Assembly: GCF_003293595.1 (NCBI RefSeq)
Contig: NZ_CP022162.1
Location: forward strand, 342,346 to 406,345
DNA: 64,000 nt
Direction: 5' to 3'
DNA from: Microbacterium sp. PM5
GTDB taxonomy: Bacteria > Actinomycetota > Actinomycetes > Actinomycetales > Microbacteriaceae
Program-made: the position numbers and the translations under genes
Shown: positions 9,446-17,753 of the stretch, piece after piece
Layout: the number at the start of each line of letters is the position of its first letter
How positions within the stretch are numbered: the first letter of the stretch is position 1
The notes under the pieces: generated by a model
The model's input: the letters and a program-made list of their open reading frames with translations, nothing else
Database searches by the model: none
What the model was told of the DNA's origin: nothing

Positions 9446-9810
9446 CCCCGAACTGTACGCCCACTCTCACTGAGCCAGCGCTGCGCGAAGAGAACGCCGA
9501 TGAGTGAGGCGACACCCACCGCCGCAATCGCAAGAACCAGGCCTCGCCTTCGGTAACCGCGCCATCCGAAGATCAATAGCACGCCGAGACCGATGAGGTG
9601 AGCTAGGACAAGCGGAAGCCCTCCGACGACTTCGGCGAACCCCGCCATAGAGGTCTCCGCCGCGACCGCCTTGCCCTGCTCGCTCTGCGCTTCCTCCTGC
9701 GCCAGGCCGTACCAGGCCCATGCGATCGCTGAGGCGACCACGCCGAAACCAGCGATCACCCAGAAGGCGATGCGGGCGCCCTCGGGTTCGGACAGTGGCT
9801 GTGGTTCCAC
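9337..9810 (-). CDS. small membrane protein with three predicted helices
   Basis: 157 residues, unknown family. Three hydrophobic segments are visible: IAFWVIAGFGVVASAIAWAW (about 14-33), a second at about 60-82 ending in LLIFGW, and a third at about 89-108 ending in VLFAQRW. The last ~45 residues are hydrophilic, look unlike a membrane-protein tail, and run antisense over the end of the SIR2 gene (9337-9445). This suggests the original C-terminus was replaced when the accessory segment joined the core here. Function unknown. Confidence 0.5.
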   Translation of the reverse strand: MEPQPLSEPEGARIAFWVIAGFGVVASAIAWAWYGLAQEEAQSEQGKAVAAETSMAGFAEVVGGLPLVLAHLIGLGVLLIFGWRGYRRRGLVLAIAAVGVASLIGVLFAQRWLSESGRTVRGHRPIALSSGLTMVTPSGRCGSDRRRTEELIQERAS

Positions 9811-9951
9811 TCATTGAGCCTACGAGCATGTGGCTCGCGGGGCGGGTGATCACAGACTTCGACAACCGCACTCGAATCACATCTCCGCGACGACGTGGGT
9901 GGCCCAGATCGCACCACCCTGCACCGGCCGTCCGACGCTAGGTTCGGTCTC

Positions 9952-10905
9952 GTGAGTGATAACCGCCGTGTGCCCATTTCGCCGCAGAGTGTCGATGCTC
10001 CGCTGACGACGTCGGCGGTCTTCCTGGTCATGACGGTGGGCGACGACGCCGACGAGATCGCCACCGCGCGCTCGGTGTTGGGGGACCTCTCGGGACTGCT
10101 CAAGACCGTCGGCATCCGAGACCTCGATGCCGCGCTCGCCTGCACGGTCGGCATCGGCGCGCGTGTCTGGTCGGCGCTCACCGGACGCTCGATGCCGGCA
10201 GAGCTCCACCCCTTCCGGCCTATCGACGGCGCGGTGCATCGCGCCCCGAGCACGCCGGGAGATCTGCTCTTCCACATCCGCGCGAACCGCCGCGACCTGT
10301 GTTTCGAGTTCGAGAGGCTGTTGCTCGAAGCGCTGGGCTCGAGCGCTGTCGTCGTCGACGAGACCGAGGGCTTCCGCTATTTCGACATCCGCGACCTGCT
10401 CGGTTTCATCGACGGCACGGCCAACCCGGTGGGCGCCGACCTGCCCGAGTCCACCCTCGTCGGCGACGAGGACCCCGCCGGACGCGGCGGAAGCTACGTC
10501 GTCGTGCAGAAGTACGTGCACCCGCTCGACCGGTGGAACGCGCTCTCCGCAGAGCAGCAGGAAGCAGTCATCGGGCGACGCAAGTTCGACGGCGTCGAAC
10601 TGGACGATGCGGAGTCGGGCCAGAAGGCGCACAAGACCCTCGCGACCATCGTCGACGACGATGGCGTCGAGCACGACATCCTCCGCGACAACATGCCGTT
10701 CGGCAGCCCGGCGACCCAGTTCGGCACTTACTTCATCGGCTACTCGCGTCGACTCTGGGTGATCGAGAAGATGCTGGAGCGGATGTTCATCGGTGACCCT
10801 CCGGGACTCCACGACCGACTGCTCGACTTCTCCACTCCGCTCACCGGCTCCACCTTCTTCGTACCGTCGGCCGACGTCCTCGATGGCCTGGGCGACTCCG
10901 CCTAG
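9952..10905 (+). CDS. DyP-type haem peroxidase
   Basis: About 317 residues from a GTG at 9952. An earlier in-frame ATG at 9895 would add a tail not typical of the family. The DyP signature GFIDG lies at 151-155 with the distal Asp. Further on, HDILRDNMPFG holds the probable proximal His region and GTYFIGYSRR the conserved Arg. The pattern and length fit the bacterial type-B dye-decolourising peroxidases, which use hydrogen peroxide to oxidise dyes, phenolics or Mn(II). There is no signal peptide, so it is cytosolic or carried in an encapsulin; no encapsulin gene is adjacent. It ends in a four-base overlap with the convergent kinase-like gene. Confidence 0.88.
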   Translation: MSDNRRVPISPQSVDAPLTTSAVFLVMTVGDDADEIATARSVLGDLSGLLKTVGIRDLDAALACTVGIGARVWSALTGRSMPAELHPFRPIDGAVHRAPSTPGDLLFHIRANRRDLCFEFERLLLEALGSSAVVVDETEGFRYFDIRDLLGFIDGTANPVGADLPESTLVGDEDPAGRGGSYVVVQKYVHPLDRWNALSAEQQEAVIGRRKFDGVELDDAESGQKAHKTLATIVDDDGVEHDILRDNMPFGSPATQFGTYFIGYSRRLWVIEKMLERMFIGDPPGLHDRLLDFSTPLTGSTFFVPSADVLDGLGDSA

Positions 10906-11465
10906 GCCCGCTCGGAACTCCGCGGCTCAGCGATCAGTGTCTCGATCGTGGCGAGGCGCTCTGCGGGCGATCCCGTGACCTCCGTCACCGTCAGCTTCGC
11001 CGGGATGACGTCAGAGTCGTCCAGAAGGTCCAGCAGCACGTCGTTCATGGCCTCGCGCAGCGCGGCATCCTCGTCGTCGCCGACGTTGATCGGATGAGCA
11101 GCCGTCAGCGGGAGCACCACGAGGTGATCGACTGTCTCCAGCGCCGCGCGCGTGCGGACAATCGCACTCGAGAGCGTCGAGCGGTCGAGCGCCGTGCGCC
11201 CGAGCTCATCCAGTGCCAGCAGATAGGCCAAGAAGTCGAGCGGGCCGCGCTCGGCGATGAGGTTCTCACCCGATTCTCGCTCGATCAGCCGGCCCGCTGC
11301 GAGTCGCAGCTGCGAGGCGAACATCGCCGCGGCCGGTCGATCGTCCGACTCGTCGATGAGCTCGAACGGGTCGGCGAACACGGCGTACTCCGGATGCCGC
11401 CGCGCAAAGTCGGCGATGAGCGTGCTCTTGCCACTGGCATGAGTTCCCGAGACGACGATGCGCAC
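10902..11465 (-). CDS. AAA/P-loop NTPase, kinase-like
   Basis: 187 residues with a Walker A loop at the extreme N-terminus (SGTHASGKST, about 6-15), then an E-R-G-P-L-D-F segment near 74 resembling the lid or substrate region of small nucleoside-kinase-like ATPases (AAA_28 type). A single compact domain with no membrane segment. It is a probable ATP-dependent kinase of a small substrate, which I cannot identify. It lies 43 bases downstream of the lipoprotein gene on the same strand. Confidence 0.65.
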   Translation of the reverse strand: MRIVVSGTHASGKSTLIADFARRHPEYAVFADPFELIDESDDRPAAAMFASQLRLAAGRLIERESGENLIAERGPLDFLAYLLALDELGRTALDRSTLSSAIVRTRAALETVDHLVVLPLTAAHPINVGDDEDAALREAMNDVLLDLLDDSDVIPAKLTVTEVTGSPAERLATIETLIAEPRSSERA

Positions 11466-11508
11466 GAGCTGACACTACGCGACGAGCTGAAACCGCCGGG
11501 CCGGCACC

Positions 11509-12282
11509 TCAGCCGCCGAACTCCGCCTTGAGGAAGTACGGCGTCTGGTTCGCATTGCACGCGGCGCCGATCTGCGCCACATCATCCGCAATGCCCGCCT
11601 GTGCGGTGCCGGGCTCGGTGGCCGTCGACACCGTGTGCGACATCGATGTGAGCGGCCCCTTCAGGCTCGACGTGGAGGCGGCTGCGAGGGCAGCGAGCTG
11701 GGATGATGCCGCGGTGACCCGCGCCGTCCAGGTCGCGGCATCGAACGCCTTGTACTGGGAGTACCCCTGATCGGCGTTGATGAGGGCGCTGTAGATGTCG
11801 ACGAAGGCGGCGCAGTCCGCGGTCACCGCGGCATCCCGAACGAACTCCGCGGTGGAGAACAGCGGCGTTGCCGTCCACGCGACGTCGTCGTCCACCGTCA
11901 CCGCGATGGAGGGTTGGGTCTTCGCATCCACCGGCCACGCGAGCGTCGCCGGCGCGCCGCACGTTCCGCTGATCGGGGACGTGTTCTCCGCCATCGCATC
12001 TCCGAACTCGACGACGTAGTGCCCGATGCCCTCGCAGGTGAAGTCGATCGACACCGAGCGGGCGCCCGCGGGAACGGGGGAGTTCAGCCCCGGCCATCCC
12101 GTCGCACCGGTTCCCGTCACGGTGGCACCCGCCGTCGATGTGGCTGTGGCCTCGTCGCTGGCGGAAGAGCTCGGTGACGGTGCTGCGCCGATCGTTGTCG
12201 CGCAGCCCGACAGGACGATGGTCGCAGCGACGAGAGCGGCGAGGAACGTAGTCGTGTGGGTCGTCGTTCGCGAGGGCGTCAT
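11509..12282 (-). CDS. putative secreted lipoprotein
   Basis: 257 residues. An N-terminal hydrophobic segment ends in a lipobox (VLSGC, Cys27), followed by a Ser/Thr/Ala-rich linker to about residue 60. The mature part contains at least three further Cys and a beta-rich then helical composition. It is probably anchored to the outer face of the membrane. No catalytic motif or family is recognised. Confidence 0.75.
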   Translation of the reverse strand: MTPSRTTTHTTTFLAALVAATIVLSGCATTIGAAPSPSSSASDEATATSTAGATVTGTGATGWPGLNSPVPAGARSVSIDFTCEGIGHYVVEFGDAMAENTSPISGTCGAPATLAWPVDAKTQPSIAVTVDDDVAWTATPLFSTAEFVRDAAVTADCAAFVDIYSALINADQGYSQYKAFDAATWTARVTAASSQLAALAAASTSSLKGPLTSMSHTVSTATEPGTAQAGIADDVAQIGAACNANQTPYFLKAEFGG

Positions 12283-12387
12283 CTCTGATGTCTATCAGCG
12301 GCGGTCGCGGAACGCACGGGAGACGCCGCGCCACCGCATTCGCGAAGCGCAGTAAGTCCGAGAAGAAATTCTGAACACTGGCACCTC

Positions 12388-12403
12388 GTTCACGAATATG
12401 AAC
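12388..12403. promoter_or_regulatory. operator-like inverted repeat before the IclR gene
   Basis: GTTCACGAATATGAAC, with GTTCA/TGAAC arms, lies 12 bases before the regulator ATG. A near-identical 16-mer lies before the sugar operon at 13247-13262. The pairing of the two sites points to the IclR protein binding both and regulating itself. Confidence 0.6.
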
Positions 12404-12415
12404 TAGAGTCGCGGT

Positions 12416-13183
12416 ATGAGTGACGCCGTGGTCAAGTCAGCCGATCGGGCGCTCGTTGTCCTCGAGTTCGTCGCCGAGCGCAGTGCCGCGACCTTCAGCG
12501 AGATCGCCGGCGGTCTCGCCCTTCCGCGCTCCAGTGCACACGGGCTGCTCAACACCCTCGCCTCGAGCGGCTGGCTCGTGTTCGACCCCGCGACCAAGCT
12601 CTACTCGCTCGGGCTCCGCGCATGGCAGGTGGGTCAGCGTTACGAGGGTCACCGCGACATCGTCGCGGCCGCGCAGCCGCGCATGGATGCCCTCGCGGCT
12701 CAGCTGGGGGAGACCGTCCAGCTCGCGCGACTCGACGGCCTCGAGAACGTCTACATCGCCATCAGCGATTCGCCGAATCCCATGCGGCTGGCCTCGTCGG
12801 TCGGCATGCGCCTGCCTTCCTATGCCACGGGAATCGGGAAGGCCCTGCTGTCCATGCTCGATCCGGCCGACGCGGGCCATCGCCTGCGCGCCATCGAACG
12901 GCGCGCGTATACGGCGCACACGGTGACCGGCGCCGACGAGCTGCTCGCGGTACTGGGTGCGGCGCGAGCGCAGCGCTTCGCCGTCGACGATGAGGAATTC
13001 ACCGAAGGATGCCGCTGCGTCGCCGTGCCGCTGACGCGGATGGACGCCGCCGGCCTCTACACCGCGATGTCGGTCACCATGCCCACCTTCCGCACCACCG
13101 AGGCGTGGCCCCGCGACGTTCTCGGGCCTCTTCGCGACACCGCCGCGGCCATCCAGGACAGCCTCGGGATCGCTGCGCCCTGA
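12416..13183 (+). CDS. IclR-family regulator of the L-rhamnose locus
   Basis: 255 residues. The N-terminal winged helix-turn-helix (about 7-65) contains TFSEIAGGLALPRSSAHGLL. The C-terminal effector-binding domain (about 80-250) has the IclR-type G-M-R-L-P-S-Y-A-T-G-I-G-K-A-L segment and a conserved Cys near 202. It reads toward the rhamnose operon, which begins 93 bases after its stop, and matching operators flank it. Inferred role: controls import and breakdown of L-rhamnose, sensing the sugar or a pathway intermediate. Whether it represses or activates is open. The operon operator starts right after the -10 box, which favours repression. Confidence 0.88.
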   Translation: MSDAVVKSADRALVVLEFVAERSAATFSEIAGGLALPRSSAHGLLNTLASSGWLVFDPATKLYSLGLRAWQVGQRYEGHRDIVAAAQPRMDALAAQLGETVQLARLDGLENVYIAISDSPNPMRLASSVGMRLPSYATGIGKALLSMLDPADAGHRLRAIERRAYTAHTVTGADELLAVLGAARAQRFAVDDEEFTEGCRCVAVPLTRMDAAGLYTAMSVTMPTFRTTEAWPRDVLGPLRDTAAAIQDSLGIAAP

Positions 13184-13197
13184 GGGTCAACTCTTGC

Positions 13198-13226
13198 TTG
13201 ACAAGCGGGTTATTCACGCCCACTAT
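13198..13226 (+). promoter_or_regulatory. promoter of the L-rhamnose operon
   Basis: A consensus -35 box TTGACA (13198-13203) is followed by a 17-base spacer and a -10-like CACTAT (13221-13226). The operator region starts at the very next base, so bound regulator would cover the transcription start. Confidence 0.6.
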
Positions 13227-13262
13227 GTTCATATACGTACATCAAGGTTCACGTATATGAAC
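13227..13262. promoter_or_regulatory. double operator of the L-rhamnose operon
   Basis: GTTCACGTATATGAAC at 13247-13262 repeats the element before the IclR gene, differing only in the centre. A second copy, inverted and imperfect at one end, is GTTCATATACGT at 13227-13238. Together they fill the space from the -10 box to the ribosome site (AGGAG, 13267-13271). Confidence 0.6.
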
Positions 13263-13276
13263 ACAAAGGAGTGATC

Positions 13277-14257
13277 GTGAGCTGGAAGAAGAGGCTGGTC
13301 GCGCTGGGGGCGACCGCTGTGATTGCGAGCCTGGCGTTGTCCGGGTGCAGCAAGGCAGGAGACTCCGCGGGCGCCGCAACGGCGAGCGCGGGGCAGAAGA
13401 TCACCATCGGCGTGGTGATCACGGGTATCTCGATGTACCCCTACTACCAGGCCCAGGCCGCCGGCATCGAAGCCGCCGCGAAGGCCGAAGGCAGCGACGT
13501 CGACGTCGTCGTGCTCGACAGCCAGGCGAGTGACCAGACCGAGCAGTCGAACGTCGAGCAGATGATCAACCGCAAGGTCAACGCGCTGATCTTCACGCCC
13601 GGCTCCGCCGAGGCCGGCGCGGCCCTCGCCACCCAGGCCAAGAACGCCGGCATCCCCGTCGTCGCCGTCGACCGCAAGGCAGGCGACGACACGGCCGCCT
13701 ACGTCGGCTACGACAACGTCAAGCTCGGCGAGGCCATGGCCACCTATGCCGTGAAGCAGCTGGGTGGCAAGGGCAACATCGGCGGAGAGATCGGTGTCGC
13801 CGGTGTCGTCAACGTCATCAACCGGGCCAAGGGCTGGCAGAACGTGATCTCCCAGAACCCCGGCATCACGTATGTCGGCGAGGTCGAGACCGGGTTCGAC
13901 CCCGCACAGGCCTACACCGTGACGCAGAACCTGCTCACCGGTCACCCCGAGACGCAGTACCTGCTCGTCATGGACGACAACACCGCACTCGGCACCATCC
14001 GCGCCGTCAAGGAGTCCGGCAAGGACGTGAAGGTCGTAGGCCTCGGCGCGCAGACTGCGGGCCTGAAGGCCGTGCAGGACGGTGACATGGCCGCAACGGT
14101 GCTCATGAAGCCCTACGAGCTCGGCTACGTCGGCCTGCAGACCGCCGTGAAGATCGCGCGCGGCGAGAAATACGACCCGGCACCCACCTTCGACAACCCC
14201 GTCATCACGAAGGACAACGTCGCCGACTTCATCGGCAAGGAGGGCGTGGGCTGGTGA
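13277..14257 (+). CDS. sugar ABC transporter substrate-binding lipoprotein
   Basis: 326 residues from GTG 13277. This start is preferred to the GTG at 13271 because AGGAG then sits five bases upstream. A lipoprotein signal ends in LSGC with Cys24. The rest is an RbsB-like type-1 periplasmic-binding fold: ITIGVVITGISMYPYYQ at the start of lobe 1, then a ligand-site NALIFTPG, and a hinge region ending in PVITKDNVADF. It captures the sugar outside the cell for the ATPase and permease encoded next. L-rhamnose, or a derivative, is inferred as ligand from the downstream catabolic genes. Confidence 0.9.
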   Translation: MSWKKRLVALGATAVIASLALSGCSKAGDSAGAATASAGQKITIGVVITGISMYPYYQAQAAGIEAAAKAEGSDVDVVVLDSQASDQTEQSNVEQMINRKVNALIFTPGSAEAGAALATQAKNAGIPVVAVDRKAGDDTAAYVGYDNVKLGEAMATYAVKQLGGKGNIGGEIGVAGVVNVINRAKGWQNVISQNPGITYVGEVETGFDPAQAYTVTQNLLTGHPETQYLLVMDDNTALGTIRAVKESGKDVKVVGLGAQTAGLKAVQDGDMAATVLMKPYELGYVGLQTAVKIARGEKYDPAPTFDNPVITKDNVADFIGKEGVGW

Positions 14258-15777
14258 ACACCCCCACGGCAGCCGCCGCCTCCGGCACTCCGGTGCTGGA
14301 GGCGCGCGGCCTCACCAAGAGCTTCGGCACCGCTCGCGTGGTCGACGGCATCCACCTGAGCCTGCTGCCCGGACGCGTGCACGCGCTCGTCGGCGAGAAC
14401 GGCGCCGGCAAGTCGACGATCATCAAGATGCTGTGCGGGGTGGAGCAGCCTGACGAGGGCGAGTTGCTGCTCGACGGCGAGGCCATCACTCTGCACGCAC
14501 CGGCGGATGCCGCGTCGGCGCGCATCGCGACCGTCTACCAGGAGCTCGACGTCATCGACGAGCTGACCGTCGCCCAGAACGTCATGCTGGGGCGCGAAGT
14601 GCGCCGGGGTCCGTTCCTCGACGACCGCGCCTCGGCGCGCCTCGCCGCCGCCGCGCTGGCCCGAGCCGGCTCGACCGTCGACACGCAGGCCTACCCGCGC
14701 GACCTGTCGCTCGCGCAGCAGCAGCGCATCGTCATCGCCCGCTGCCTGCTCGCCGAAGCGCGCGTGCTGATCCTCGATGAGCCCACGGCTGCCCTCGGCC
14801 CCCACGAGGTCGACGACCTCGCCGTGCTCGTGCGGGAGCTCACCGCCTCCGGCGTGAGCGTGCTGTTCGTCTCCCACCGTCTCGAGGAGGTCATGGAGAT
14901 AGCCGACGAGGTCACCGTGCTCCGCGACGGTCGCGTCGTGTCGCACCGGCCGGTGGCCGAGACCGACCCCGCCCGGATCATCCAGGAGATGACCGGCCGT
15001 GAACTCGACCTCACGGCCGTGCGCTCGCCGGCCGCCGCGGCCGCATCGGCCGAACGGCCCGTCGTGCTCGAACTGCGGGGCCTGCCGATGCGTGAGAGCA
15101 CGCTCGACCTTGCGGTGCACGCCGGGGAGATCGTCGGCATCGCCGGGCTCGCCGGCTCTGGACGCACGCGTCTCATCTCGCACATCATCGGCGATCCCTG
15201 GCACGGGGGACAGGTGATCATCGACGGCACCGACGTCGGACGACTCGATCCCGCCCGAGCGCTCGCCGCCGGCATCGCGTTCCTGCCCGAAGACCGCAAG
15301 CGCGACGGCCTCGTGCTCGAACAGTCCGCGCCCTTCAACGTGTCGCTGTCGGGGCTCATCCGCGCCGGCCGGCGATGGACGAGCCGCCGCGACGACACCC
15401 GCCGTTTCGACGACGCGATGCAGCGGATGTCGCTGCGCGGCAACCCGCGCGGACCCGTCGGGCGCCTCTCCGGCGGCAACCAGCAGAAGGTGCTCCTCGC
15501 ACGCCTGCTGGCGACCGATCCGCGAGTGATCATCCTCGACGAGCCCACGCGCGGCGTCGACATCGGCGCCAAGAAGGAGATCTGGGAGCTGCTGGAGGCG
15601 CTGGCCGACAGCGGACTGGCCATCGTCATGGTCTCGTCCGAGCTTCCCGAGATCCTCCGCCTCAGCGACCGCATCCTCGTCGTCGCCGAGGGTCAGGTGA
15701 CGGGCGAGTTCCCGGCATCCACACCTCAGCACGTGCTGCTGCGCGCCGCCCTGCCGGCGCGCGAGCGCGTGGCCTGA
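14254..15777 (+). CDS. sugar ABC transporter ATP-binding protein, two domains
   Basis: 507 residues with the duplicated nucleotide-binding domains of the RbsA/XylG class. Domain 1 has Walker A GENGAGKST (47-55), a signature in LSLAQQQRIVIARC and Walker B VLILDEPTAAL. Domain 2 has the degenerate loop GLAGSGRT usual for this class, LSGGNQQKVLLARLL, and VIILDEPTRGVD. Its GTG start overlaps the stop of the binding-protein gene (14254-14257), so the two are translationally coupled. It powers uptake of the sugar, with L-rhamnose inferred. Confidence 0.93.
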   Translation: MNTPTAAAASGTPVLEARGLTKSFGTARVVDGIHLSLLPGRVHALVGENGAGKSTIIKMLCGVEQPDEGELLLDGEAITLHAPADAASARIATVYQELDVIDELTVAQNVMLGREVRRGPFLDDRASARLAAAALARAGSTVDTQAYPRDLSLAQQQRIVIARCLLAEARVLILDEPTAALGPHEVDDLAVLVRELTASGVSVLFVSHRLEEVMEIADEVTVLRDGRVVSHRPVAETDPARIIQEMTGRELDLTAVRSPAAAAASAERPVVLELRGLPMRESTLDLAVHAGEIVGIAGLAGSGRTRLISHIIGDPWHGGQVIIDGTDVGRLDPARALAAGIAFLPEDRKRDGLVLEQSAPFNVSLSGLIRAGRRWTSRRDDTRRFDDAMQRMSLRGNPRGPVGRLSGGNQQKVLLARLLATDPRVIILDEPTRGVDIGAKKEIWELLEALADSGLAIVMVSSELPEILRLSDRILVVAEGQVTGEFPASTPQHVLLRAALPARERVA

Positions 15778-15807
15778 TCCGTCTTCCACAGAAAGGTCCA
15801 CGTCGTC

Positions 15808-16815
15808 GTGACCACCACTCTGCCCGCCACCGCCGCGGAACCGCGCCCGACCGGCTCGCGCCGCCGTCTCACGCTCTCGACGCTGCGGGGAAGCACCCTC
15901 CTGCTCGTGCTCGCCGCCCTCGTCGTCGTCTTCTCGCTGCAGTCGCCGCTGTTCTTCACCTACGGCAACTTCGTCTCGATCCTGCAGGCCTGTGTCGTCG
16001 TCGGCCTGCTCGCGCTCGGGCTGACCGTCGTCGTGCTCACCGGAGGCATCGATCTCTCGTTCGCCTCGGTGATGGCACTGACGAGCGTGACCGCGGGAGC
16101 CATCAACGTCTCGCTCGGCATGCCCGCGGTCGTTGCCGTCATCGTCGCCCTCGTCGTCGGGGCCGCCTTCGGCGCGCTCAACGGGCTGCTCGTTGCCATC
16201 ACACGGCTGCAGCCGTTCGTCGTGACCCTCGGGACGTACTCGATCGCGCTGTCGCTCTCGCTCGCCGTCTCCGGTGGCGGCCCCATCCAGGGCCTGAGCG
16301 AGGACTTCACCGACCTCACCGCGTTCCGTGTCGCCGGCATCCCGACCGCCGTGTTCGTCTTGGCGCTCATCGTCGCGGTGCTGTGGGTCGCGACCCGCAA
16401 GACCCGGTGGGGACGCTTCGTGTACGCGACGGGCGGCAACGAGAGCGCTGCGCGCCTGGCCGGCGTGCGCATCAAGCGCATCAAGTTCAGCGCCTACGTC
16501 CTCTGCGGACTGACCGCCGCCGTCGCCGGCGTGCTCAACACCAGCACCCTTCAGGTCGCCCAGCCCCAGCCCGGGTTCAACCTGCTGCTGACCGGCGTCG
16601 CCGCCGTCGTCGTCGGGGGCGCCTCGCTGACCGGCGGTGTCGGCAGCATCGGCGGCACGGTCGTCGGCGTCGTCCTGCTCGCCGTGCTGTCCAACGGGCT
16701 CAACGTGCTGACCGTGGCACCCTTCTGGCAGAACCTGGTGCTCGGCGTCGTCATCATCGGCGCGGTGCTCCTGAACGAGACGGTGCGCGCCCGCTCGGCG
16801 GAGTCGGGCTCGTGA
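15808..16815 (+). CDS. sugar ABC transporter permease (RbsC type)
   Basis: 335 residues with about nine or ten hydrophobic segments, starting with LLLVLAALVVVFSL. It carries the RbsC-family GGIDLSFASVMAL motif and the inner-membrane loop GGNESAARLAGVRI, where the ATPase couples. There is no separate second permease gene, so a homodimer is expected. The GTG start lies 30 bases after the ATPase gene. It forms the membrane channel of the importer. Confidence 0.92.
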   Translation: MTTTLPATAAEPRPTGSRRRLTLSTLRGSTLLLVLAALVVVFSLQSPLFFTYGNFVSILQACVVVGLLALGLTVVVLTGGIDLSFASVMALTSVTAGAINVSLGMPAVVAVIVALVVGAAFGALNGLLVAITRLQPFVVTLGTYSIALSLSLAVSGGGPIQGLSEDFTDLTAFRVAGIPTAVFVLALIVAVLWVATRKTRWGRFVYATGGNESAARLAGVRIKRIKFSAYVLCGLTAAVAGVLNTSTLQVAQPQPGFNLLLTGVAAVVVGGASLTGGVGSIGGTVVGVVLLAVLSNGLNVLTVAPFWQNLVLGVVIIGAVLLNETVRARSAESGS

Positions 16816-17753
16816 TCGACGTCGTCGACGCGCACCACCACCTCTGGGTGCTCGGCACGCCCGGCCAGCGCTACGCGTGGCTCGAAGACGCGCCGGTCGA
16901 GCGCTTCCACGGGCCCGACGCGCCGCTGCGCACCGACTACGAGCTCGACGACTTCCGCGCCGACGCAGAGGGGCTCCGCGAGATCGGCATGCGTCTGGTC
17001 GGCTCGGTGCACGTCGATGCGGGCGCGTCCGACGGCGTCGCCGAGGCGCGCTGGATCTCGCAGCTGCGCGAGTCGGAGGGGATGCCGCAGGCCATCGTCG
17101 CCGGCGCCGATCTCCTCGCCGCCGACGCCGAGGAGCGTCTCCGCGCGCTCACCGGCATCCCGGGTGTCGTCGGCGTGCGCCACATCCTCAACTGGCACCC
17201 CGATCCGCGCTTCACCTACACCGCACGCGCCGACATCATCAGCGACCCCGTGTGGCTCGCGAACTTCGCCGCGCTCGTACAGGCGGACCTGTCGTTCGAC
17301 GCGCAGGTCTACCCGGATCAGTACGCCGACCTCGCGCGGCTCGCACGGCAGCATCCCGAGGCGCAGATCATCCTCAACCACACCGGCATGCCGATCGGAC
17401 GCAGCGACGACGACATCGCGCACTGGCGGGTGCAGCTGCGCGCTCTCGCCGCCGAACCGAACGTGTCGATCAAGATCTCCGGCCTCGGCATGGTCGATCA
17501 CCGGTGGGATGCCGCGTCGCTCCGTCCCTTCGTCCGTGAGGCGATCGAGGCCTTCGGCGCCGAGCGCGCCATGTTCGCCAGCAATTTCCCGGTCGACAAG
17601 CTCTACTCCTCCTACGCACAGCTCTACACGGCGTTCGACGAGCTGACCCGCGATGCCTCGGCATCCGAGCGGGGCGCCCTTTTCGGGCTGACGGCCCGAC
17701 GCATCTACCGCATGGGTCCCCTCGGCCCGTCCAGACAGGAGACGACACGATGA
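16812..17753 (+). CDS. amidohydrolase-family lactonase, probable L-rhamnonolactonase
   Basis: 313 residues from a GTG that overlaps the permease stop (16812-16815). The Amidohydrolase_2 metal site begins with DAHHHLW at residues 6-12. VRHILNWHPD follows near 120, IILNHTGMPIG near 190 and MFASNFPVDKLY near 255, the usual ligand-bearing strands of the TIM barrel. Known: LRA2-type lactonases of this family open L-rhamnono-1,4-lactone to L-rhamnonate. Inferred: that step here, since the dehydratase for L-rhamnonate is two genes downstream. The closely related L-fuconolactonases cannot be excluded by motif alone. Confidence 0.82.
   Translation: MIDVVDAHHHLWVLGTPGQRYAWLEDAPVERFHGPDAPLRTDYELDDFRADAEGLREIGMRLVGSVHVDAGASDGVAEARWISQLRESEGMPQAIVAGADLLAADAEERLRALTGIPGVVGVRHILNWHPDPRFTYTARADIISDPVWLANFAALVQADLSFDAQVYPDQYADLARLARQHPEAQIILNHTGMPIGRSDDDIAHWRVQLRALAAEPNVSIKISGLGMVDHRWDAASLRPFVREAIEAFGAERAMFASNFPVDKLYSSYAQLYTAFDELTRDASASERGALFGLTARRIYRMGPLGPSRQETTR

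Noticed and set aside
14125..15801. Long open frame (558 codons) on the minus strand across the sugar ATPase gene
   Set aside because: Mirror of a high-GC coding region; low-complexity Arg/Asp/Glu content and no motif. The plus strand carries clear ABC signatures.
15375..16811. Arg-rich 5' extension in frame with the lactonase gene
   Set aside because: Overlaps the ATPase and permease genes in the wrong frame. Family homology starts at GTG 16812.
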